Source: Chloracidobacterium sp. (GTDB lineage Bacteria > Acidobacteriota > Blastocatellia > Pyrinomonadales > Pyrinomonadaceae). Taken from it: a stretch of 64,000 bases of DNA. The stretch is taken from NCBI GenBank assembly GCA_016720705.1, contig JADKKB010000007.1, positions 1,488,001 to 1,552,000 of the forward strand. Reading direction: 5' to 3'. This document shows, one piece after another, positions 20,139-28,333 of the stretch; positions within the stretch are counted from its first letter, which is position 1; every line of letters starts with the position of its first letter. Under the pieces are notes generated by a model. It was not told the origin of the DNA. It saw only the letters and a program-made list of their open reading frames with translations, and did not search any database. Both the position numbers and the translations under genes were made by a program.

Positions 20139-21251
20139 TTACGAGATAAATTTTATGCCCGGATTGCCGCTTTTCCGCCATATAAACCCGTCAAGGACAT
20201 AATGCGTCAATTGCGGAAGAGCGAGCAACGGTACGAGCCACATCTTGAGGCCGCCCCAATTCCAGTCGCCACCGAAGAGCCATTGTTTTTCGTGCCAAAC
20301 GCCGCGATGCCAGAATAGCTCCTCGATATACGCGAGAGCCCAAAGCGTGGCCAGAAACACTAGCCAATTTGACGATAAAGTGCGATAGACCGGCCCGGCA
20401 GTTTCGCGTTTCATACGGGCGTAAAGATATATGAGTGCGAAATATGGCACGCCGTGAATAAGAATATTGGTCACGGTGAACGCATAGTCCGAATTGAAAT
20501 ACACGATCCCGACGTACCAACAAATGGCAGTCGTTGCCACAACGATGTCTTTGCCTATATTCAGAAATCCGACTATGACGTATTGGTACACCGACTTGAC
20601 GGCATAGACCGTCAACGCCGCCAGGTAGATCGGGAATAGTACTGTTTCGACTATCGTGGGCAAGCGAATGAAATCGTTTTGAACAAACCACTCAAAGTTT
20701 CGCGGCAGTTGCGTCATCCAGTACGCGAGCGGATAAACGCTTGCGAGATAGACTGCCGACGCATCGACCCACCAAGTCCAACGCTCGGTCTCGCCCAGCT
20801 TTCGCCGATAGAGATTGACCCAGCCGTACTGCTGCCGGACAAAATGAAACACCGCGATCGCCGCCAGCACTTTCCAAAATACAAGTTCGCCCTCGGAATA
20901 CAGAGCGACGCCGAAGGCATAGCCAAATATCGGGACAAGTGTGTACAACCAGAACCGACGCTTAAATTCCCCTTTATCAAAATAGACACGAAAACTGGTC
21001 GACCAAACGTGTGCGACGTCAATCAGCAACACCGCCGAAACCCAAGTCCACTCAGGCGAATCACTATTAACGATCCCCATCTGCCAACCGATGGCCAAAA
21101 GTAAGAGCGACAAAACCGCGCTCCCCAAAAAGACCGCGAGATCAGTATTGCGTGAGAACAGCCAGCGATCCGAACCGTCCAAACCTTGGGTCACCGATGG
21201 CTGTCCGACGGGCTGATGCAAACTAATATCGATCTCTGAAACTTGTTGCAT
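20139..21251 (-). CDS. Polytopic membrane protein with conserved-looking histidines
   Basis: The 370-residue protein has about ten predicted membrane helices after a 30-residue cytosolic N-terminus. Several helices hold polar residues that look functional: DVAHVWSTSFRVYFD, FHFVRQQYGW, NILIHGVPYF and LTHYVLDGFIWR. Membrane-embedded His of this kind suggests metal or haem binding, loosely recalling Brp/Blh carotenoid dioxygenases, but I cannot assign it to that family. It lies 12 bp after the FAD oxidoreductase and 4 bp before the lipoprotein, in one operon. Function unknown. Confidence 0.7.
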   Translation of the reverse strand: MQQVSEIDISLHQPVGQPSVTQGLDGSDRWLFSRNTDLAVFLGSAVLSLLLLAIGWQMGIVNSDSPEWTWVSAVLLIDVAHVWSTSFRVYFDKGEFKRRFWLYTLVPIFGYAFGVALYSEGELVFWKVLAAIAVFHFVRQQYGWVNLYRRKLGETERWTWWVDASAVYLASVYPLAYWMTQLPRNFEWFVQNDFIRLPTIVETVLFPIYLAALTVYAVKSVYQYVIVGFLNIGKDIVVATTAICWYVGIVYFNSDYAFTVTNILIHGVPYFALIYLYARMKRETAGPVYRTLSSNWLVFLATLWALAYIEELFWHRGVWHEKQWLFGGDWNWGGLKMWLVPLLALPQLTHYVLDGFIWRKSGNPGIKFIS

Positions 21252-21263
21252 TTCTATGCGATT

Positions 21264-22868
21264 TTAAGTCGTGGTCGCCAAAACGGCCTTTGCTGCGCGC
21301 AATCCATGATAAAACGCTTCTTCAAAAAGTGCGACGCCGCTGAGGTCGGTATGGGCAAAATGGATGTTGCGGTACGGCTTCACAGCTTTTTCGCGGATGC
21401 CGCTCCAGATGAAGTTGGGACGTGGGCTGATCATCGCGTGCCCCCAACGCATAATGTCGATCCGGGTTGTGAGCTCGTAAATATCGCTGTGCGCTCGTGA
21501 AAGGTCGGTAAGGCAAACGTCGGCGAGCTGTTTCCAGTCGTAATCGAAAAGCTTGGTCCGACCGTCCTTTTCGTGACACATCGGATAATAGTAGGTCAGT
21601 ACCGTCGGACCATAATCGATGCCTTTTTGGTGAGTTGCCGTCACGTACCCGAGCGATGGGCTCTCATACAATACATTGTCCCAAGAAAGCGGAAAATCCT
21701 TTGCAAATCGCGGCTTTGGCCGATCTTTTAAGAATAGATTGGCGACGAACCACGCATTGTGCTGAAACTCGCCGGCGGCAAACGGTGCGTCATCGCGAAA
21801 ACCTCTAATTAGGTATGGAGCCGAAAACATCGGCGACGCATAGATCACCTTTTCGCAATGAATACCGCGAAGATCATTACCATCCAGGCAGATGACATCG
21901 ACGCCTTTGTCGGTCGGGGTGATCGAAACTGCCATTTGGGAACGCCGGATGTGGTCCTTTGCACTTTCGGCAAAATGATGGACAAATTGGCCATTGCCCT
22001 CGGGAACTGTAATGAACGGCTGCGACTCGACCCCGCTCTTTCGAACTCGCGAACAAAAATAGAACAGACCGACCCACGCGGACGCCTGATCGGCCTTTAG
22101 ACCATAGTCGTCGCGCGTTGCATAGTCGCAATACCAATAGAGCCGCTCTGAGGTAAATCCGTTTTGCCGTAGCCAATCGGCAAATGAGATCCTGTCGAGC
22201 GAGGTCACGCTCGGGTCATCTGAGCAACCCTCGAGCGGGACCACAAAAGCACGCCTTCCACCGGCATCGCGCCAACTGACCCATTCGTCGATTCGCCGTT
22301 GAAACTCGGCGAACTGACGTTTATCTTCCTCGTCGGCACCGACGGCCAGATAAAGGCCTTCGTACCAGCGGCCTTTGTAGTAAAGGCGTTCCTCCGGCTC
22401 ACGACACAGAAACTGTTCCTTGACGACGACCTCGCCCTGAGCGTCACGGCCATCAGTTAGCAACATCTCATCCAGCAGCGAGATAAGTTCCGTATTTTCC
22501 TGAAACGGCACAGGCAGATAATGTGCGGCCCAAGGGTAACTGACCGGTTCGCCCTTGCCGCTTATAGATGTGCCGCCGACATCCTTTTCAAGTTCGAGGA
22601 GAACAAAATCGTTGAAGTGTTGCTTTTTAAGTTTCCAAGCGGCCGAGAGACCGGCAATGCCGCCGCCGATGATCGCTACCTTTTTTGTTTCCCAATTACC
22701 GGACGGCACATCAAAGGTTCGGTTTTCGCGCAAGATATGCCCTAGCGCAAAGGACTGGCCGACGATTCCCCCTTCAGGGAACACTCGCGGTTGATCTAAC
22801 CGGCACGCCGCAAATGCGAACGGTGCACCCAGAAACATTGTCAGCAACTCACGGCGGTTAAGATTCAT
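21264..22868 (-). CDS. Exported FAD-dependent oxidoreductase (amine oxidase/phytoene desaturase-like)
   Basis: The 534-residue protein has an FAD-binding Rossmann motif VAIIGGGIAGLSAAWKL at about residues 63-79, followed by LLELEKDVGGTSISG, typical of amine oxidase/phytoene desaturase flavoproteins. The N-terminus NRRELLTMFLGAPFAFAAC combines a weak twin-arginine motif with a possible lipobox Cys near residue 21, so folded export with FAD through Tat is plausible. The start overlaps the SpeE-like gene stop (ATGA). That coupling suggests its substrate is linked to the aminopropyl product, but no substrate can be read. Confidence 0.78.
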   Translation of the reverse strand: MNLNRRELLTMFLGAPFAFAACRLDQPRVFPEGGIVGQSFALGHILRENRTFDVPSGNWETKKVAIIGGGIAGLSAAWKLKKQHFNDFVLLELEKDVGGTSISGKGEPVSYPWAAHYLPVPFQENTELISLLDEMLLTDGRDAQGEVVVKEQFLCREPEERLYYKGRWYEGLYLAVGADEEDKRQFAEFQRRIDEWVSWRDAGGRRAFVVPLEGCSDDPSVTSLDRISFADWLRQNGFTSERLYWYCDYATRDDYGLKADQASAWVGLFYFCSRVRKSGVESQPFITVPEGNGQFVHHFAESAKDHIRRSQMAVSITPTDKGVDVICLDGNDLRGIHCEKVIYASPMFSAPYLIRGFRDDAPFAAGEFQHNAWFVANLFLKDRPKPRFAKDFPLSWDNVLYESPSLGYVTATHQKGIDYGPTVLTYYYPMCHEKDGRTKLFDYDWKQLADVCLTDLSRAHSDIYELTTRIDIMRWGHAMISPRPNFIWSGIREKAVKPYRNIHFAHTDLSGVALFEEAFYHGLRAAKAVLATTT

Positions 22869-24388
22869 TGCTCAAAACGGCGCCACTCAGCCTCGTAGTA
22901 GCGGACCAGCGATTGGTTATCAAGGCGGTTGATCTCGAGCTCTTCGTTCGGCATTGAGGTGTCGGCTGGAAATTCAAAAAGTGACGCGAACGTGTCGCTG
23001 TTCAGGAAGCGTAACTCGATTCCGGGCCGGAGCGACTGGGGTTTTTCAAACGGTTGGAGTTTTACGAGAGCAAAGCCCCAGATGCCAAAGCTCGGGACAG
23101 TTGTCTGATAGGGTCTGACCGTATAGCCACTTGCCTCGAGCGTCTTGACCACACACCAAAATGACTTGCGTGCGATCAGTGGTGAGGTAGTCTGTATCAC
23201 CACGGAGGAGTCAGGCCGAAGCTTCTGTTTGAGAAGATTGTAAAACCTCGTCGTATACAGTTTCCCGAGCGCAAAATTGTTAGGGTCGGGGAAATCGACG
23301 ATCGCTATGTCGAACGGTTCGGCTTGCACACTGTCCAGCCAGACAAATGCGTCGGCATTCGTCACGTGGACGCGCGGATCATCCAGCGAGTGTTTGTTAA
23401 GTTCACCGAGTGCCGGGACTGCGGCCGAGACCTTAGTCATATCCGGGTCAAGATCGACTAGCTGAATAAATTCGACAGACGGATATTTTAATATTTCGCG
23501 GACGGCAAGTCCGTCGCCGCCGCCGAGAACCAAGACGCGGCGTGGATCACCCGTAAAGGATGCAAATGCCGGATGCACGAGAGCCTCGTGATAACGATAT
23601 TCGTCAAACGAATTAAATTGCAGATTGCCGTTTAGAAACAGTGCGTAGCCCGTTTTCCCTTTTGTCACAACTATCCGTTGGTAGGTCGAGCTTTTTGCGT
23701 AAATGATGTTATCAACGAACAGTGCATCCTCGGCAAGTGTGGTCAGGCGGTCCGCTTTGATAAACGCAATGGCCAACAATGCGAGTATCACGAAGCCCTT
23801 GACCCGCATTATCGTGACGTTTCTCTTCAGCAAAGGCAGCAGAAGCCACGTCCCCCAAATGCCGACGGCCGCATTGAGCATTCCAAAGAGCAACGAGGTA
23901 CGGGTAAGGCCCAATTTCGGCACAAAAAATATGGGGAAAAGCAGAGATGCGGCTAATGCACCGATGTAGTCAAACGCCAAGACTCGAGAGATCAGGTCCT
24001 TAAAATCCATTTCGTCCTGCAGGATCCGCATCAGTAGCGGAATCTCGAGGCCGACCAATGTGCCGATAATAAATACGACGGAGTAGAGAACTACGGAGAA
24101 ATACGAGAGATTGGCAAACGTAAGGAACAACAGCGGTGCTGAAAATCCACCGATGACGGCCACCGCAAGTTCGATATCAATGAACTTCTCGGCAATGTGC
24201 TTATCAATAAATCGAGAAAGCCACGAGCCGACGCCCATCGCGAATAGATATATGCCGATAATCAGCGAAAACTGTGTGACCGAATCGCCCAGGACATAGC
24301 TTGAGAGCGTCCCGGCAAGCAGCTCATAGATGAGTCCGCAGGTGGCAATGACAAAGACATTTAGAAAAAGCAGCGGAGCACGTTTCAT
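22865..24388 (-). CDS. Membrane-anchored spermidine synthase-like aminopropyltransferase
   Basis: A 507-residue protein with six to seven membrane helices in residues 1-215 and a C-terminal spermidine-synthase domain. In that domain EYRYHEALVHPAF, RVLVLGGGDGLAVREIL (decarboxylated-SAM binding), VDLDPDM and IVDFPDPN are the SpeE blocks, including the catalytic Asp region (here DFPDPN instead of DSTDP). It would transfer aminopropyl groups to an amine at the membrane. speD, which makes decarboxylated SAM, is in the same operon. The acceptor is unknown and need not be putrescine. An 83-bp hairpin-bearing gap separates it from the DUF350 gene. Confidence 0.83.
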   Translation of the reverse strand: MKRAPLLFLNVFVIATCGLIYELLAGTLSSYVLGDSVTQFSLIIGIYLFAMGVGSWLSRFIDKHIAEKFIDIELAVAVIGGFSAPLLFLTFANLSYFSVVLYSVVFIIGTLVGLEIPLLMRILQDEMDFKDLISRVLAFDYIGALAASLLFPIFFVPKLGLTRTSLLFGMLNAAVGIWGTWLLLPLLKRNVTIMRVKGFVILALLAIAFIKADRLTTLAEDALFVDNIIYAKSSTYQRIVVTKGKTGYALFLNGNLQFNSFDEYRYHEALVHPAFASFTGDPRRVLVLGGGDGLAVREILKYPSVEFIQLVDLDPDMTKVSAAVPALGELNKHSLDDPRVHVTNADAFVWLDSVQAEPFDIAIVDFPDPNNFALGKLYTTRFYNLLKQKLRPDSSVVIQTTSPLIARKSFWCVVKTLEASGYTVRPYQTTVPSFGIWGFALVKLQPFEKPQSLRPGIELRFLNSDTFASLFEFPADTSMPNEELEINRLDNQSLVRYYEAEWRRFEQ

Positions 24389-24405
24389 ACAAACGGAAAA
24401 TTAAT

Positions 24406-24462
24406 AGCGGAAAACGGAAAACGAAATAAACCTCGGTCATTTTCCATCTTCCACTTTCCGCT
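24406..24462. repeat. Inverted repeat between DUF350 and SpeE-like genes
   Basis: Arms AGCGGAAA (24406-24413) and TTTCCGCT (24455-24462) enclose purine-rich and pyrimidine-rich stretches that extend the pairing imperfectly. No T run follows, so it may be a processing or attenuation hairpin inside the operon rather than a terminator. Confidence 0.4.
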
Positions 24463-24471
24463 GTGTGTAGA

Positions 24472-24738
24472 TCAGTTGCCCTGAATTGCGGCCGAGATGA
24501 TCATTGCTACGCCGATGATAATTGCTCCGATGATGATCGCGAGCGACGTATTCTGATCTTCTTCGATCTCCTTTTTGACCGAAAATGGCGAAACTACAAC
24601 CACAATTATAAAAGCGATTGCAAACACGATCAATCCGATCGCGACAAAGATCACTGTAGTCGTAAGAACAGGCAAAAGTTCTTCAAGCTTGACGACCAAA
24701 CCGAGAAACGGGGCGATCGATAAAAGACTCATCATCAT
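24472..24738 (-). CDS. DUF350 family small membrane protein
   Basis: An 88-residue protein with two membrane helices (about residues 17-48 and 67-85) separated by a short charged loop, KKEIEEDQNTS. This pattern fits the DUF350 family, which often lies beside DUF4178 and polyamine-type genes. Three consecutive ATG codons (24738, 24735, 24732) could each start it; GGAGG lies at the normal distance inside the preceding small gene, whose stop overlaps the first ATG. The role is unknown, perhaps a membrane scaffold. Confidence 0.75.
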   Translation of the reverse strand: MMMSLLSIAPFLGLVVKLEELLPVLTTTVIFVAIGLIVFAIAFIIVVVVSPFSVKKEIEEDQNTSLAIIIGAIIIGVAMIISAAIQGN

Positions 24739-24884
24739 TTTCCTCCACGAAATCCTGAATAAAAGAACGGCACTCCCAAGCGCGATTTGCTGCCTGAATT
24801 AGCCAACTCCCAGCCGAACCACGCCGCCGAGGAGTATGCCAGCAGTACACCGACACCAAAGACAATATAGAGCTTTTTCCACAT
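24735..24884 (-). CDS. 49-residue single-span membrane protein in polyamine-type operon
   Basis: A short gene from ATG 24884 to TGA 24735. The protein starts MWKKLYIVFGVGVLLAYSSA, one membrane helix, and ends with a basic Gly-rich tail, SGFRGGK. Support: AAGGAAAA lies 6 bases before the ATG, the gap after the DUF4178 stop is 15 bases, and the TGA overlaps the DUF350 start in an ATGA arrangement. The ribosome site of DUF350 lies within it. No homologue is known to me. Its size means automated annotation would easily skip it. Confidence 0.62.
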   Translation of the reverse strand: MWKKLYIVFGVGVLLAYSSAAWFGWELANSGSKSRLGVPFFYSGFRGGK

Positions 24885-24899
24885 ATATTTTCCTTGCTA

Positions 24900-26855
24900 T
24901 TAATCCGAATCGTCCGAATCATCTGAGCCGCTTGCGGCTGCCGTCCCGAACATACTGTCCTTCCAACGACTCGATTCAAAGCTAAACTTTCTGAACAACC
25001 CGAGCAACGGCATTATCGCCAAAACAAAAAGTGCGCAGCAGAAATTGACGCCACGGTTCACGCTTTGCTCGACCTTTACCGCGACCGGCATTTGAACCTG
25101 CCAGTTTTGCCAGGTCCCCTCGACACGGAGCGTATATTTGCCGGCGGGCAATGATGAAAGCGTGGCATCATTCGTCGTTCCGCCTTCGCTCCAAGGGCCG
25201 TCACTGTCGCTGCCGGTATAGTATTCGACCGGGACATTGACCGACTCGACTTCCTGACTCTGATCATTGATCAGGTCCACGTCGAGGTCGGCCCAAGAAT
25301 TGCTTACATTGGCCCCGGCCGTGATCTTAACGTTTTGATTTCCCTTCAGGTCAAACGGTTGACTGAAGACCGCCTGTCCAGCGGTCGCGTTTGCCATCGG
25401 CGGCAGAACGAGTTCTTGATTAAGGACGGTTTTAGTTAATCCCGTCAGCGGTATCATAAATATCGCTACGACGAATAACGCTAAAAGCGGCAACGCACCC
25501 CAGGTGTAGTAAAATCGGCCGGTGAACGGCTGATTGGGGGCGACACCCCAGGGCTTTGGAAGGTCGGTGACACCAAATGCCTTTTCGACCTCTTGGTTCG
25601 TCATATACGTGCCGACGGACCAGTTGATCTCATTCTCGGATGCTTCACGAGATAGCATCATCGGTGCGGCGACAAAATCGGTCGCTTGAACCCTCTCGCC
25701 CTGCTCGACGCGCCAATAGAATTCACCTTTGACGTACTCAACTACGGCCGGTGCATCCTGAAATATCTTAAATGCCGAGCCGTTGTATTTAGCGACGCTG
25801 CCGGGGCCGATGTATGCCACATCGACGTCGGCCGCGTTGACGGACTCCACAAAGTTCCAGTGATTATCCGAATGTACAAGCCATCGGAATCCGATCATCG
25901 GATTGTAAAGCAGATACTCGTGCCAGTAATATGTCTCGCCCTCGATCGTAACGCTGCGAACCGTCGCTCCGATTATCTTGAATTTTACGTCTCCCGGAAA
26001 AGTGCCTTCTGCTCCGATGGGCGCGACAAAGACCGGTGCATTCGGCAAGGGCGTTAACGCTTTGAGATAGGACAACTTGCCCTGATTAACGTCGAGTAGC
26101 GAATCACAGTTTGGACAAGTAACGCGTTCGGTTATGTCCGGCGCTAATAATTCGAGCGGGCCGCCGCATTTAGGACATCCCATCGCGGCGGTCGAAATGC
26201 GCCGAGCTTCGCGTTCGACCGGTTTGGCGTCGCCAAGCCCGATCTCGGCAAGCGTGACCTGTGTTCCTAGAAAGACCCAGGGCGGATCCATACTATAGTC
26301 GATCGTTGCAAAAGCGTTGTTTTTGCCGGCCAGATCCGCGTATTCAAACTTTTCACCGGGTTCAAGCTTGTACGGTATCTCGCCTTCGGCGGCGGCGAAC
26401 GTGCCGCGGCCCTTTTCCTGCACCATCAGCGGCGTCGGATTGGGGATCTCAGCCACATTCTGGCCAAGCTGCAGGCCATTGAACGACGGAAGCACAGATC
26501 CCTCCGGAAGCGGCTGATAGAACGTCAGATAAAACTTGCCCTGAGCCTCGGCCAGCCAACCGACCCAGCCATTTGAGAAGGTCGCGTACCACTCATCCCA
26601 AAATCCACCCAATTCGTGCCGAAGTTGTGCACGGCCGGTGAGTTCAAACTTGTTGCCGTTAAACGTTCCTTTCAGGCCGAGTTTCAGCGGGGACTGCGAG
26701 TCTGCGATCTCTGCCACCTTGCCGAGATCCTCAAGCGCGCGATCCGTACGGGAGATCGCAGAACGGCAAAACGGACAAACGACCACGATCGTCGAACCCG
26801 CCTTAAACTCGATCGGTCCTGCACAAGACGGGCAGTTTGCCTGGAGTGTGCTCAC
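24900..26855 (-). CDS. DUF4178 protein with two zinc ribbons and membrane helices
   Basis: A 651-residue protein with two CxxC...CxxC zinc ribbons (CPSCAG...CPFC at residues about 8-34, CPKCGG...CPNC near 230-255), each followed by a DUF4178-like beta domain (FELTGRAQLRHELGGFWDEWYATF and TVRSVTIEGETYYWHEYLLY). Two C-terminal membrane helices flank a beta-rich extracytoplasmic domain, and the end is Asp/Ser-rich. The start is a GTG at 26855 inside the speD stop (GTGA), so translation is coupled. Function is unknown; the family recurs in polyamine-type and envelope-stress neighbourhoods. Confidence 0.8.
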   Translation of the reverse strand: MSTLQANCPSCAGPIEFKAGSTIVVVCPFCRSAISRTDRALEDLGKVAEIADSQSPLKLGLKGTFNGNKFELTGRAQLRHELGGFWDEWYATFSNGWVGWLAEAQGKFYLTFYQPLPEGSVLPSFNGLQLGQNVAEIPNPTPLMVQEKGRGTFAAAEGEIPYKLEPGEKFEYADLAGKNNAFATIDYSMDPPWVFLGTQVTLAEIGLGDAKPVEREARRISTAAMGCPKCGGPLELLAPDITERVTCPNCDSLLDVNQGKLSYLKALTPLPNAPVFVAPIGAEGTFPGDVKFKIIGATVRSVTIEGETYYWHEYLLYNPMIGFRWLVHSDNHWNFVESVNAADVDVAYIGPGSVAKYNGSAFKIFQDAPAVVEYVKGEFYWRVEQGERVQATDFVAAPMMLSREASENEINWSVGTYMTNQEVEKAFGVTDLPKPWGVAPNQPFTGRFYYTWGALPLLALFVVAIFMIPLTGLTKTVLNQELVLPPMANATAGQAVFSQPFDLKGNQNVKITAGANVSNSWADLDVDLINDQSQEVESVNVPVEYYTGSDSDGPWSEGGTTNDATLSSLPAGKYTLRVEGTWQNWQVQMPVAVKVEQSVNRGVNFCCALFVLAIMPLLGLFRKFSFESSRWKDSMFGTAAASGSDDSDDSD

Positions 26856-27244
26856 GCTTCACCTCCCGCGGTTACTTGTCTGATAGCTGTGTTTTGGACC
26901 GGCATTTCACCTCGGTCGATCTTTGTCACCGACACGTGTTCAGCTCCCAACATCGACTTGAGATTATCTTCCCAGTCCCATTCGGGGCGCGTTCGGCAGC
27001 AATAGAGATTGAATGTAGCGGTGCCGTATTCCGGGTAGGTGTGACACGCCAGATGTGACTCGGTCAATGCGATCATCCCCGTCACGCCGCCCTCGCCGGG
27101 AAACTTATGCCAGACCGAACCAACAGATCGTAACCCGAGATCAGACATCACCCGATCGAAAAGTGCGCGTATAACGACCTCGTCGCGAAGCGTATCTGCC
27201 TCGCAACCAAAAGCCTCGATCAACCATTCAGTTCCAACGATCAT
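26852..27244 (-). CDS. speD: S-adenosylmethionine decarboxylase proenzyme
   Basis: SpeD makes decarboxylated SAM, the aminopropyl donor. The 130-residue protein is the short bacterial class. The self-cleavage site is E62-S63-H64 in LTESHLACHTYPEYG: Ser63 would become the pyruvoyl group, and Cys67 and His68 are the expected catalytic residues. The remainder (FNLYCC) fits the second half of the fold. It is the first gene of the minus-strand operon and overlaps the DUF4178 start by 4 bp. It is divergent from the lipoprotein gene at 27324. Confidence 0.9.
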   Translation of the reverse strand: MIVGTEWLIEAFGCEADTLRDEVVIRALFDRVMSDLGLRSVGSVWHKFPGEGGVTGMIALTESHLACHTYPEYGTATFNLYCCRTRPEWDWEDNLKSMLGAEHVSVTKIDRGEMPVQNTAIRQVTAGGEA

Positions 27245-27323
27245 CGGTTCACACCAAAATGTACGTTATTGTTTACCCAATGTTCTGAACAATCAGCAAT
27301 ATCCCAGCGTAATAGTTCATCAA

Positions 27324-28283
27324 GTGAGAAGTGTATCGAAAAGAACTATAGCTAATTTTTTGCTTTTTGTCATTCCTTTTATGGCGATTGGTGTCGGACT
27401 ATCGTCGTGTTCGTCGTCGGGAACAGCTCCGGCCAAACAGGTAACGGTAAGCTACACGTTGCCAAAAGTCGTAGGAAACATTCCCGGTGACGACATTAGC
27501 GAAAGCAGCGGACTTGCCGCCTCAAAATGCTCGCCGAATATATTTTGGACCCACAACGACTCCGGCAATGCCGCGATTCTTTATGCTCTTGATGAGACCG
27601 GCGCTCGGAGGGGAATATGGAAGGTGGCGGGCGCCGAAAACACAGACTGGGAAGACATAGCCGAGTTTAAGGATCGAAACGGCAAATGCTTTTTGTATAT
27701 AGGCGATATTGGGGATAACGATTCAACGCGACGCGAACATTTCATCTATCGCGTTCGCGAACCGGACATCGGAGTTAGGCCCGGTTCGGCGTCCGGAACA
27801 GAGCCAAGCGCCACAGCAATAGCCGAACACCTGCGTTTCTCATACCCGGACGGACGGCACGATGGCGAATCGCTGCTCGTCCACCCATCGACCGGCGATA
27901 TTTATGTAATAACTAAGCGCGTGGACGGACCCGCCGGAGTCTATCGCATAAGGCCCACATTCGATTCGGCGACGACCATCATCGCCGAGCGTTTGTCAGA
28001 TATTAAGGTGCCGGCCATTCCCAACGGCCTGATCACCGGGGGCGACATATCGCCTGATGGAAAACGGGTGATCCTATGTGATTACGCTCGTGCTTATGAA
28101 TATCGCCTGCCGGACGATTCCGCAAATTTTGATGATATTTGGAAGCAGAGTCCTGAGCCTGTCGACATCGGTGACCGATTAGCGGGTGAAGCTGTTTGTT
28201 ACAGCGCGGATGGCAGATCGATATTTGCGACAAGCGAGCGAGCGGGATCGCCCTTTATTCGGGTCGATAGCGTCGCAAAATAG
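27324..28283 (+). CDS. Lipoprotein, predicted beta-propeller
   Basis: A 319-residue protein with a type II signal: basic N-terminus, hydrophobic residues 10-27, and a Cys in LSSC. The mature part has a regular pattern, ESSGLAAS, WTHNDSG, LYALDETG, DWEDIA, YIGDIGDN and YRVREPD, typical of the esterase-like/SdiA-regulated beta-propeller type. Enzymatic activity is not evident. The start is a GTG (27324); it gives the full signal peptide, while the first ATG lies within the hydrophobic core. It shares a 79-bp divergent promoter region with speD. Confidence 0.72.
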   Translation: MRSVSKRTIANFLLFVIPFMAIGVGLSSCSSSGTAPAKQVTVSYTLPKVVGNIPGDDISESSGLAASKCSPNIFWTHNDSGNAAILYALDETGARRGIWKVAGAENTDWEDIAEFKDRNGKCFLYIGDIGDNDSTRREHFIYRVREPDIGVRPGSASGTEPSATAIAEHLRFSYPDGRHDGESLLVHPSTGDIYVITKRVDGPAGVYRIRPTFDSATTIIAERLSDIKVPAIPNGLITGGDISPDGKRVILCDYARAYEYRLPDDSANFDDIWKQSPEPVDIGDRLAGEAVCYSADGRSIFATSERAGSPFIRVDSVAK

Positions 28284-28285
28284 AA

Positions 28286-28312
28286 ACGACGGAACTTTGC
28301 AGGTTCCGCCGT
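28286..28312. terminator. Hairpin between convergent genes
   Basis: Arms 28286-28295 (ACGACGGAAC) and 28303-28312 with one mismatch, between the lipoprotein (+) and GWxTD (-) genes. There is no strong T run, so termination strength is uncertain. Confidence 0.5.
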
Positions 28313-28333
28313 AATAGATGATCTAAGCCAATA

